Positions 33,356 through 43,400 of a stretch of 64,000 nt of DNA are shown here, in pieces. The position numbers were made by a program, and so were the translations under genes. Position 1 is the first letter of the stretch. Every line of letters starts with the position of its first letter. Under the pieces are notes generated by a model. That model saw only the letters and a program-made list of their open reading frames with translations. It was not told the origin of the DNA and ran no database searches. This stretch comes from Pelomyxa schiedti. Its lineage: Eukaryota > Evosea > Pelobiontida > Pelomyxidae. The stretch covers positions 1 through 64,000 of the forward strand of contig JAHLWZ010000185.1 of the NCBI GenBank assembly GCA_020536535.1, in the 5' to 3' direction.

Positions 33356-34081
33356 ATGATCCAAGCACCTGGAAATACTCCAAGTCCCTCAACCTCTCTA
33401 ACAATAAACTCAGTTCCCCCAACACCCAATATATATCCTTTGTCTCCTTCCACACCATCTGGCAGTCCTCTGCACCCCAGCTTCAATGTATCAACACCAA
33501 GTGATACTGCTTCATCCCTTTTAACCATACCTCTTCCTTGTTCCGATTCCCAGGCCATGTCCCCTTCCCCTTCCCATTCCCAAGACAGTGTCACAGCACC
33601 TTATTTCCAGGGAATTCCTCCTCCCCTTTCCCCAAAGAATCAACAAATTACACTTTTGCCTCCTCTTCCACCTGATCTTTCCCAAGCTACACCGGCTCCC
33701 TCTGACAACATGCCGCTTTCACCCGCTCTGATTCCGTTTTCCTGGCAGCTGCTGGCTCTTCCCAAAAACGGGACTTTGGGAAACAGCCTATCTGATCAAT
33801 CGCTTTCACCCACTCTTATTCCTTTTTCCCAGCAGCAGGGGAAGAGCCTACCTAATCTACTCCAAGACAGGCAATCAGTTCCAGGTTTGCTTACTTCCCC
33901 TCTTCCATTTTCTCAACTTCTGTCAGACCCAACCCCTCTGAACCTGAATCTCTACTCCGTCGGTCCACCAAATCAGCATTTGATTTTGCTGGACTATTGT
34001 GAAAATGCTTCAGTTACCTCCCCAACTAACATCAATCTTGCCTCTAGTACTGTGACACAAACTGGCCAAATGCGATACTAA
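33356..34081 (+). CDS. Pro/Ser-rich low-complexity ORF, hypothetical
   Basis: The frame opens from the ATG at 33356 (MIQAPGNTPSPS) to a stop at 34081, about 241 codons. It is dominated by Pro, Ser, Thr and Leu, with repeated SPxLIPFSxQ phrases. Composition resembles the Ser/Pro-rich protein at the start of the window. The absence of stops over 700 bases is notable, but low-complexity frames can persist by chance of composition. It could be a single-exon gene or the last exon of a longer one. No function can be assigned. Confidence 0.4.
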   Translation: MIQAPGNTPSPSTSLTINSVPPTPNIYPLSPSTPSGSPLHPSFNVSTPSDTASSLLTIPLPCSDSQAMSPSPSHSQDSVTAPYFQGIPPPLSPKNQQITLLPPLPPDLSQATPAPSDNMPLSPALIPFSWQLLALPKNGTLGNSLSDQSLSPTLIPFSQQQGKSLPNLLQDRQSVPGLLTSPLPFSQLLSDPTPLNLNLYSVGPPNQHLILLDYCENASVTSPTNINLASSTVTQTGQMRY

Positions 34082-34140
34082 AAAAGAACTTTTTTTTTTG
34101 TCAAGTGAGTTTGTTCTACAGGGGTAACAAGGAAGCCAAG

Positions 34141-35578
34141 TCACAACCAGGTTAGTCCAACACCCTGTAAAGAGTGGCGGGATAATCTAGTCTTTTGCAG
34201 GCAGTATACAAGGTCTTCAAGCATGGCACTCCATGGTGTGCCATGCATTCCTGGACAGACTATTACTGGCAACATTAAGACAAAGGGAATACCTGAAACA
34301 AGCTCTAAATGGTGCTGAGTCACCTGGTGCAAAACCACATCCCAGAACTTCTCAATTAGATTTAGGTCTGGTGACTGTGGTGGATTCCAAGCAATAAATG
34401 CACCAGCCGCATTTATTGCTGAGGTAATTTCAACCTCCTGCTGCCTGTGTTGTGGCATATTGTCAAGTACAACAACGCTATGAGGTCCTTTTGGAATAAT
34501 AATTATTAGCGCATTTAAAAAAAGAGTTGTGGCATACCCGGGTGGGTAGAAAGACAAGGCGGCAGTGCTTTAGTATAAAATGCAATTTTCTCTTCTTTTT
34601 CTAACCTTCCTTCCCTCAGAGAAAACGAAATAGTTCCAATATCCCCCAAGCTTCCATTTCCCATCAAGTCCGGAGCCACTACTCCAATTGCTGCAATTAC
34701 CTCAACCTAAGTAGAATTATCAGTTCACAAGTCTCAGCTTGTACTACATACTTCACCAAACATGGGAGCAGGGAAGCTGATCATTCTGGCCGTGGTTGGT
34801 AACCTCACACCCACAGGTGCATAGCCACGCTCCCCAATTCTGTGTAATGCTGTGGGTAGTGTAGGTAGGTTGTTATTTGTTTAGAAAAACCTCTTTGTGA
34901 TCTCACGTGGCTTAAATGCCTTCTCATCAGTGAAAACAATCTGTGCTGCATCCCATACAAGATACTGCAGCTGTACATGGAATCGATGGCGTTCTTCAGC
35001 CACAGAAAATCCAGGAGTTGGGCTTTTCACCTTTGAAGACAGGTGGAGTACTGAAATCCCCTATTTCTTGGTACTTAGTATTGTTGGTGTTGGTTGTGTG
35101 AGGATTACTTTTGAGATATCTTTAGAAGTTATTGGTTGGTGAAGACAAGCGGTAGCAACATAGGAGAGTGATTTAGGACCTCCCAGGAGTTTCCCACAAC
35201 AGTTCTCCTGTAAAAACTGACACACTTTCGAGTTCTTGGAGCTGAGCAGAATAAGGAAACAGTTTCAATAGCTACTACCCTTCACCCCTGGATTACATAC
35301 TTGGGTTTAAAGCTGTGAGAGAAAGATTTGTGAAGCTTCTCTGCAGCAGCATCTCTGCCTTCAGTATGGTATGCTTTCCACAGAGACCACACATAACCAT
35401 GTGACAATTCACACAGCCTCACAATTGTGTTTACATCAGCACCATCGTCCAACAACTCCAAAGGGTTCCTCTGAAAAACACACTCCACACGTCGGCGTTT
35501 TTCTCTTTGTAAAGTAAATGAAAATGCCTGGAACACAGAGATACCATAGTTTTCTAGTCGCCGCGATACCTTCCACAC
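34141..35578 (-). mobile_element. Tc1/mariner (IS630)-like DNA transposon, limits uncertain
   Basis: The segment contains a DDE transposase (next entry). I could not find convincing terminal inverted repeats or a TA duplication by eye, so the limits given are those of the coding part. It abuts, head-to-head, an uncharacterised + gene starting at about 35613, whose upstream exons it may have displaced. Confidence 0.6.
34141..35578 (-). CDS. DDE transposase, Tc1/mariner/IS630 superfamily, split by intron-like gaps
   Basis: Exon-like pieces, from the 5' end, give an N-terminal HTH region (DGADVNTIVRLCELSHGYVW), a second helical region (GPKSLSYVATACL), and VAEERHRFH. The first catalytic Asp is in VFTDEKAFKPREI, then come HRIGERGYAP and VIAAIGVVAP. 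The second Asp is in VVVLDNMPQH, and the Glu in PPQSPDLNLIEKFWD. There are 36 residues between the second Asp and the Glu. The pieces can be joined at GT–AG sites, for example an intron inside STHP|GPHS near 34480–34540. All three acidic residues are present. It is either an intron-bearing element, a domesticated gene, or a decayed copy whose frameshifts mimic introns. Confidence 0.7.
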
Positions 35579-35612
35579 TCTACTGCTGTTGTTTCCCTAA
35601 CTTCGACAAAAA

Positions 35613-36605
35613 ATGTGGCTTAAATGCACACATTCACCAAAAATTGCCCGCTCCTGGGCCCGCTGCCTCGGAGCAGCCGGGGACGTTTACGCCCTCGAGG
35701 ACAGGGCCACGGGCCACAGGTTTGCGCGGCAGGACAAGATGTCCCTCCACGCGGCGACCAATGGGAAGTGGCTGGTGACGTGCAGAGAGGCCACTAGGGA
35801 TATGTCTGTCCTCAAGCTCCCAAGGAGGAAGAGCCTCCACCACTTGGGTGAAAGGTCAACAGAAGCGGCGGCAACGATCAAGGACCCGACCGTTGTGCGA
35901 GTCCGCGCGAGGGGGTGGAGGATTGATGTTTGGGTTCCTGAGTTTTTGAGTATGCACGAGGATTATGTCTTGCTTCGGTGCTATGATCGAGGGCAACTGC
36001 AAAACTACCGCTTTCTTTGGGTGGATCTTGTTTCAACATGTGGAACAAAGAAGATGGCTGTATTGAGGTCATTCGACATCAGAATGGACGATTTGCCTCC
36101 AAGCATAGTCGACTTCCTGCCCTCCAGTTTATTTTTTTTTGCTGTGCAGAAGGAAGAAGCCATCTCCCATGTCGTAATGGAACGTAACCCCCTATTCTCT
36201 ACTCCAGGGTCCATTGATTTCATCACTGTTGAAGTGAGGAATGACAATGATGACAACAAAGTCCAACCAACGTTTGAGGTGGGCACACCCCCAACAAGAG
36301 ATGAAGGCTGCCATATTTCACAGCTGAACTCGTCACAGTTCTGTGTCTTTCATGCCAATAGTGACACCTACGAAGTGTGGGATGTCAGGGATGCAGAGAA
36401 ACCAGTGAGGACACAGAGGTTACTCAGTGGCTGCACCACCAAAAACGCCTTTGTTGAAGGCGGCCTTCTGTTCCAGTTGAGTGAATCCCTCCATGAGATA
36501 CATGTGGTAGAGGAGTCCTCTGGTGACCATGTCATCACCTTCAATCTGTTCAGGCCAATTTCGTGGGTCACAGGTCACTTCTCTTTCCCTCTGAGCTGCT
36601 GTTGA
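35613..36605 (+). CDS. Uncharacterised protein, possibly 5'-truncated
   Basis: A single frame of 330 codons starts MWLKCTHSPKIARSW and ends FPLSCC. It contains GDVYALEDRATGHRFARQ, later DTYEVWDVRDAEKPVRT and LHEIHVVEESSGDHV, which have the rhythm of β-propeller blades, though no clear WD or kelch consensus. The first 200 bases are GC-rich relative to the rest. The transposase ends just upstream on the other strand, so original 5' exons may have been lost. An in-frame readthrough of a FLPSSLFFFAV segment near 36130 might be an unspliced intron. The function is unknown. Confidence 0.55.
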   Translation: MWLKCTHSPKIARSWARCLGAAGDVYALEDRATGHRFARQDKMSLHAATNGKWLVTCREATRDMSVLKLPRRKSLHHLGERSTEAAATIKDPTVVRVRARGWRIDVWVPEFLSMHEDYVLLRCYDRGQLQNYRFLWVDLVSTCGTKKMAVLRSFDIRMDDLPPSIVDFLPSSLFFFAVQKEEAISHVVMERNPLFSTPGSIDFITVEVRNDNDDNKVQPTFEVGTPPTRDEGCHISQLNSSQFCVFHANSDTYEVWDVRDAEKPVRTQRLLSGCTTKNAFVEGGLLFQLSESLHEIHVVEESSGDHVITFNLFRPISWVTGHFSFPLSCC

Positions 36606-36839
36606 ACAGCACTTTTTCAGTAATTGTGCTGAGGGTAATTGGTTTATATGAGTGGAAGCAAAAAGAATAAGATGTGATCCCACAAGCTGCACTGTATTTA
36701 TTGTAATAACTCCTCCTTGGAGCTAGAAACACCTCTCTAAATCTGTAATTGTGGGATCAAGGCTCCCAAGCAGATGCTAACCGCCTTTTCGTTCTCACAA
36801 CACAGAAAAAACCAATAAATTAAGCTGGTGTGAAGAAAA

Positions 36840-39162
36840 ATGCGTGAGTCGTTTTGCGTCCAGTTGGTTTTCTTAACACCTTTTGGTAGTACACACTGCA
36901 AGCGACACGACACACGCGCCCGAGGCGGCTCCAAGGCACACTTCCGAAGTTTCCCGAGCCGTTTCGACGTCGCTGGTCGTGTGGGAGTGGGTGCTCCCGT
37001 GGCTGGTCCCCGGGTCGCTCCTGGCGTCGCCCGACCCCTGCCGCCGCGCCCCCGTCAAGGTCAAGCACGCGGTGGCGCTGCTCGGCGTCGCGGAGGCCAT
37101 GTACCCCCTCGTCGGGCGCGCGTGCTCGTCGCTCCTGACCCACTGGGAGCACTGGAGCATGGCCGCCGGCCTCGCCGCGACGGCAGGGAGCCCGCGGTGC
37201 GTGTCCTGGCTGGTGAGGAACAGGGACAGGCACAGGTACGGAAACATGCCAGAGACTGATGATGATGGTGATGATGGTGATGGTGATGGTGGTGGTGAAG
37301 AAAGCAGCGGCATGAGAATGAGGAGGAGGAGGAGCAGGGGGAACAAGGCATTCGCGTGTGTGCTTGGGGGGTTGTGTGTTGGGGGCCATTTGGGGATGGC
37401 AAAGGGGCTGGTGGATCCTGGTGACTGTGGCAGTGGTGGTGGTGGTGGTGGTGTGGATTGGGGTGGTTTGGCGTGGCAGGATGGTGATGGTGACTGCGTG
37501 GTGGACAACGGGCTGGTGGACCACGTGAGGGCGTCTGACATGCTCACGAGAGTGTGTGAGAAGGGACACATGGAAGTGGCGAAGTGGATCATTGAGAGGT
37601 TCTCGGTTAGGGAGACTTGGGAGTTCGCTGGGCCTCTTTCCGCGGCTGTTTCTGGGGGCCACTTGGCGTTGGCTCAGTGGATGGTGGCCACCTTTGATTT
37701 GGTTCCAAAGTTCGGTGATTGTCCCTGGCTGGATATTCACCCTGATGCATGCAAGAGTGAGAACCTGGAAGTTGTGAAGTGGTGCCTGGAGACTTTTCCA
37801 GTGGATAAAATCAGGTCTTACAAAATACTTAATGCATGCTTGAGTGGAAAAACAAGCAAGTGTGCAGAACTATGCCAGTACGTCAAGGAGCGAGTTCCTT
37901 CTCTCTATCCTTCCACCCCTTCATTCTACAGCATCTGCAATCTGGATGTGCTGAAGTGGGCAATGCATGCGTTTCTAGTGGCAGCTCCCACAAAAGATAA
38001 CGTGGAGAGAATGTGTGCAGCCCCAGAAGGTATTCCGTTTTGTCAGTGGCTCGTTGATGAACGAGCTTTCACCCTCACAGCGGCAATGTTTTCTTGTGCC
38101 TGTAAAAATTCAAAAGATAACGCCCAGACTGCAAAGTGGTTGTCAACAAGAGTGCCACTTTCACCAGAGGATATCTGCGATGCGTTCGTCACTGCTTTGA
38201 CCCACAGCAACATCTCAATTGCATCGTGGCTGGACGAAACCTTCCACATTTTAAATCCACCAAACTCAAGCAGCCTCAACCTGTGTTCCACCTCCTCTTC
38301 CATCTTTGTCAAGCTGTGCCAGAACGTACAGCAGTATGTACCAGACGTGGATGGAATGGAATGGTTTCTGAACCACTCCTCAATGAATGGTGTGGATGAA
38401 GCAGTTATTTCGGACTGCATTCAAGTCGTGGTGAAAAAACCATCATTCCAGGTTGCTCTATTCCTCATGGAACACTTCCACATCTCTGAACCAAAGAGGA
38501 GTGAACTTCTTGCCCACATTCTGAAGGAGGGTGTGAGGAGTGATACTATCTCACCAATCAAAAAGCTCGTTTCAATGGGTGCGTTTTCAAAAGAGTCTGT
38601 TGCAAAGTGCCTGGCCAATTCTGTTGGACTCCAATCCACCAAAGCAGCCAGGTGGCTCATCACCCACTTCCATCTTGAACACCAACACATCACACTTGAC
38701 AACAACAGGATGCTTTTCAACGTGATAACGTGGGGTCAAGGGAGCTGTGCCGAGTGGCTCATCAACAAGTTCCACATCACACTCGATGAGGTACCTCCTT
38801 CATCACTCCCCTTTCCTTGCATAAGAATAACTTTTTTTTTATGGCAGTTCTTGAACCTCAAGTGGGAAAAGGATTCCCTTCTCTGGATTGATTTGTTCAC
38901 ATGGAAAACGATCCAGCAGGCGTTCCCAGGGCTGACAGCAGCCATGGTCAAAGACAGGTTCCTTCCACTGGTGTGCAAATCACCAGTCATTGCACAGGTT
39001 GCCATGAAGGGGTTCCCATTCCTGCTGACCAGGGATGACATCCTGGCCTTCTGTTCCAGCACGGCGCACTACCACTTCTCTCTCTCCACTCGGTTGTGGC
39101 TTAGAGACTACAACCCACTCATTTGGGCCCGCAAGACCAAACCACTTGGAGGTAATCACTGA
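36840..39162 (+). CDS. Ankyrin-like helical-repeat protein
   Basis: The frame is open from 36883 to 39162. The 5' end is uncertain: an ATG at 36840 lies in another frame and would need a splice I could not place confidently. Repeats of about 33 residues recur with an ankyrin-like pattern: CEKGHMEVAKWIIERFSV, SGGHLALAQWMVATFDL, LEVVKWCLETFPV, NVQTAKWL. These form a protein-binding solenoid. A Gly/Asp-rich insert encoded by a GATGGT-type microsatellite sits near residue 125, and a polyglycine run near 37435. An in-frame 60-nt intron (GTACCTCC…TGGCAG) probably interrupts the frame at about 38791–38850. The 5' third is strikingly GC-rich. The partner and function are unknown. Confidence 0.65.
37256..37302. 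repeat. GAT/GGT-type trinucleotide microsatellite in coding sequence
   Basis: Tandem GATGATGGT-like units encode an Asp/Gly run within the ankyrin-like protein. A related GGT run lies at about 37436–37456. Both may vary in length between strains. Confidence 0.7.
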
Positions 39163-39424
39163 CCCATCGTTCTTGAAAAAAAAGGAAAATAATAACATTG
39201 CCTTGGTGTGCGTTATGGACGTGGCGAAGGTGTTGGAAAGAACCTGGAAGCAGAGCACCTATAAGGCGGTTTCACTCCACCAGAGGGCCTCTAATGCTAG
39301 TGAAGCCCAAGCAAGTAGTGCGCAAGGTTACTGGCTTATCCTTGGGACAGTCCAATGTACTTTACATAGTCGCTGCAATCTTCTGCCAATCACATTGGGG
39401 TTTTCACCCAAAATAGCCTGGTGC

Positions 39425-40405
39425 ATGATGCGTGGGGTGTTGTGCCTGTGCGTCGTTGTTGTTGTTTGGTGGGCGTTTGTTGTGCGCGGCCATCAAGGCA
39501 TGGACGTGTCGTCGTTGATAACGGCGGACGACTTCTCGTGCGGGCTGGCGGACGGCTACGACACGGTCGTCGTCCGCGCGTACCACTCTTACGGCGGCGT
39601 GGACACCAACGCACCCCCGACCCTGGAGAACGCGCAGCAGGCTGGGCTGCTCGTGACTGACGTGTACCACTTCCCTTGTTACGGAAAGGGTCTGTTGTTG
39701 TTGTTGCTGTTGTGTTGTGTTGTGTATTGTATGTGTATATTATACATCCACGTCCGTTCAGTTCGGTCGTTTTTTTCCTTGACACATGTTGAGGGGAAGC
39801 TTCTGGTTGTTTTTGTTTTTATTGTGTTTTTCAATTAACTGACTTACGACGCTCTGGATGATGATGGCACTGGCACTTTGATGTGTGCATATTGTCTGCT
39901 CTACTTGCGTTGGTTATGTGATAGATAAAACTGGGGAGCTTCCGGCTGTGCAACAAGTGTCTGATATGGTGGAATACCTGGCCTCGACTAATAGCACATA
40001 TGGAAGATTGTGGTTTGATGTGGAGACCAACCCAAGTGACGGGTGCGGATGGGAAACAAGCTCAGCAAACTTCCCACTCAATTGCCAGTTTTTGGGTGAC
40101 CTTATAACTGCCGCCCGCGACCTCAATCAGACCGTTGGAGTGTATGTGAGCTCGTACGAATGGAGCATTATAATGGGAAGTGCCTGCACCATTGCCTCTG
40201 ACACCCTTTTGTGGTTTGTTTCCCTAGTTCATTCTAATTTGTTATTAACATGTGTCCAAAAAACCCCAGGTACCCACATTGGGACGACAATCTTTCCTTC
40301 AGTGATTTTGTACCCTTTGGTGGTTGGACTGAACCAACAATGAAACAATACTCAGACAAAGAGCACATTTGCTCTCTTAACGAGGATGCAGACTGGTGGC
40401 CTTAA
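39425..40405 (+). CDS. Secreted GH25-type lysozyme
   Basis: Three exons: 39425–about 39689, about 39925–40210 and about 40271–40405. The ATG begins a signal peptide (LCLCVVVVVWWAFVVRG). Next come the GH25 start GMDVSSLI, a segment AYHSYGGVDTNAPPT, the conserved DVYHFPCYGK, the catalytic Asp-Glu pair in LWFDVETNP, VGVYVSSYEWS, and the C-terminal YPHWDDNLSFSDFVPFGGW followed by TMKQYSD. This matches protist and nematode GH25 lysozymes, which cut peptidoglycan β-1,4 links, probably in phagosomes or outside the cell. The first intron is long for this genome (about 235 nt). The family's catalytic acids are present. It converges on the receptor-kinase gene, with stops only 83 bp apart. Confidence 0.85.
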
Positions 40406-40487
40406 AAGGGGGCCCAAGACATGTATTAACATTAAAAAAAACCTCTTGCGGTTTTTTTCGTTGTCCTCTTTTCTGTATCTGCATCCT

Positions 40488-43400
40488 CTAGTTGTTTTGA
40501 AGTGACTCTAGAACCTCACTTATCTCTTTGAAGTCTGATACCAAATTATTACAAGTTGTAAAGAAAGGGGAATTTTACCTGGCCTGGCATCAGCTTCAGC
40601 AGCCCAACAGGAAGCAATGAGTGTTCTCAGTCTTGGGTCCCATTCTTCAGGAATGGGTAATCTTTTTCCCGCAATCACGAATTCAGTTATTCCTGGTATT
40701 TGAGATGTATTTAGTTGTTATTGGGGTGGTGGAACAGGACACACTCCAGGTGCTAGAAAACTCGGTGGCATTGTAGGGCTCGGTGTTCTTAAGTATTTGG
40801 TACATGACAATGGCGAAACTGGGAGAGGAAAAAAGTTTTAAAAGGGGCTAATTTGTTGTGTTTGAACTTGCCTGTACACATCAGCACTCGAAGTATAAGC
40901 TCGGTTGTCAAGGAGTTCAGGGGACATGTATGCTGGGGTTCCAATCTGTGGTAGGGGAATTGAACTGCAGGTTCCAGGGAATAGACTTCCTTACCCCGGT
41001 TGTCATTAGCTTTGAAGAATTGCTGTGTACATCCCGGCAAGTCCCTTTTAGATGGTAGCACTAGAGAATGGAAAAAGGAGTAATACCAAAGTCGGTTAGT
41101 TTGCAGTTTACTGGGGCGTCAATTTGGAGAGAAGCCATCAGAAAGTTATCAGGTTTCAAGTCCCTGTGTAAAATCGAAGATGTATGGAGAAAGAGTATCC
41201 CTTCGGGCTCATATTCAGACAACTTTTTGCAAGAAATGGAAAAACGGCACCTTTGGCTGCATCAAGCAAGCATTTCAACTTGAGAGCTTGAGAAAATGTG
41301 TGTTTCTGGGAATTTTATTTATTTAGTAGAGTCGAAAGTGAAAGTTATGCACGCACTTGCATGCAGGACCATAAGTTTCCAAGTGGCATGTATTCCTTTG
41401 AAATTTTTACTATGTTGAAGAGAGTTTCATTCGCATACGGTTACAATTGCCAAAGCACCTGATAAGTGAACGGCCCCTACGAAATTAACAATCTGGAGAG
41501 CATAAATTTAGAGCGACGGTTCCGGTTCACGAACACACATACGTAAATGTTTCTCAAGGATTCCAGCATCTCAACTTCCCGTTGGAAATCTTCATATACT
41601 CCAGTGCCTGACTGAATTTTGAGAACTTTAACTGCCACTTCGCCATTCCTCCAAGATCCTGCAACTGTAAGAGCTAAAAAGTTCCACAAAAGGAAACCTT
41701 GGAACACAGAACCATAGGAACCTTCACCAATCGGAGGCTGTCAATACCGAGACAGATGAGGTTAGTACCCCGATTAAATGACTAAACGAAACCTACCCGT
41801 TGGAGAATAAGTTCTTCAGGGTCAAGTTTTGTGCTCACTCGTGACTCTACAGAGATTGGGATAATACAAAAGCAAGATTCCTCTTGCCTAAAGGTATTCC
41901 CTACCGTTTGATCAGTTATTTTGCTTTGAGGTTGTCAGAGGAACCAACCTCGGGTTACTGCAAGGTAAACAGGAGACGAGATTTTTGTGGTGCAATGGCA
42001 CCTCAAAATTGCAGTGAACTCAGCATTTTTCCCCTTGTTCGAAAGTAAGTAACCTGTTCACATAGGGTGTAATGAATACCGCTGAAAGGGTTGTCACTAT
42101 GGGTGACATGGAAACTGAGAACTTTGGTGTGTGCGGGAGGAAGAATTTCAATGCCAATTTGTTGTGAGAAGAATTGGAAATTGTAAAGTGCTCCACATTA
42201 TCGGAACCCACACTTGCTTGGTGTGATTCTAATGACAAGCACCGTTACGAACACAAGGAATGAGGAAAAAAGTACCTAGTCCGAAAGTGAAGGTTTCTAC
42301 ACTAAGAGTGAGCCCCAAATCTGCTAGGGAAACTTCCTTGCTCAGAGATGTATCAAGAATTTCACTGGGGTCCACTGGTTGGGAGAAAAACTGCAGCTTA
42401 TCCACTGCACTCAGCTCAACGCCACCTTCATTTTTTCTTCGAGGGTGTAAAAGTAACATCAAAAAATAAGAAGACGCAACTTGGAGTGGATTTTTCTCCA
42501 GAAAATAACAGTTGCTACAGCAGACACGGCGGCAAATAAAGCACTCCCAACTGCAATTACGATGTAACTCCAAAGAGGTAAACTCGCTTGGTGACAGAAG
42601 ACTGAGAAGTAACCATGAAAATTAAACTGGTTTGGTTTTTTTTTTGGCTGGAGAATACCATCTGTGGATGCAGCTGAAATTCTATCCACATCAATGGAAT
42701 AGGCCCCAAAATGTGAAAAGGAAAAAGACACTTGAATCTTTTGTATTGATGATTTATCAATGGATGAATCATCAGTATTGATGCAGATACTACGCCTAGA
42801 CAAAATGAGAAATACCAATAGGAGATTTGGCACTTTACCATTGAGAATGTAAAGACTCGTCCAGAGAAACCGTAAATGCGAGGCCGAAGGCATCAATGAG
42901 TGAAATGTCAATTGCGACTTCAAATATTTCTTCGGTTAGAAGATGAATGCCAGTAATTGACATACCACTTTCGGAGCTGTTAGTTCTTACAACTAATGTA
43001 ATCCTGAATAAGAATTTGATCAGTAAAGGGGCAACCGAGAAAGATTTATCACCATGACAGAGATGCCTGCAGAACAAACAAATCTGGTTGAATATCTAGA
43101 GTGCAAGAGCTCCAACATTGAAGTCTCCAGAACCCAGTCCCTGAAAAAGGGTCCTCTCGGGTGAATTCACCATTGGACAGGAGTTCCAGTCCAGCACCAA
43201 GTTCAGGTTCACACAAGTCCATTGATTCGTCCCACAAAACAGGGTCTGAGCCGTGGGTGAATTTCAAATGCGTGTGCGTAAGAGCAAGGTGCATACCAAT
43301 GGTGCCATTGATAGAAAGGACGCCAGTTTCCACACATTTCTTCATATTGCAGGCCCTAATGTAGTACAAAACTGAAATATGGTACTCGAAAGCGAAAACT

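Noticed and set aside
33160-33594. Frames rich in Arg/Phe/Val/Ser repeats around the CGAAA microsatellite
   Set aside because: They are translations of the pentanucleotide repeat, not evidence for a protein.
39198-39416. Possible small + gene starting MDVAKVLERTW between the ankyrin-like and lysozyme genes
   Set aside because: The frames are short and overlapping with no signal or domain; the stretch is more likely the 3' flank of one gene and the promoter of the next.
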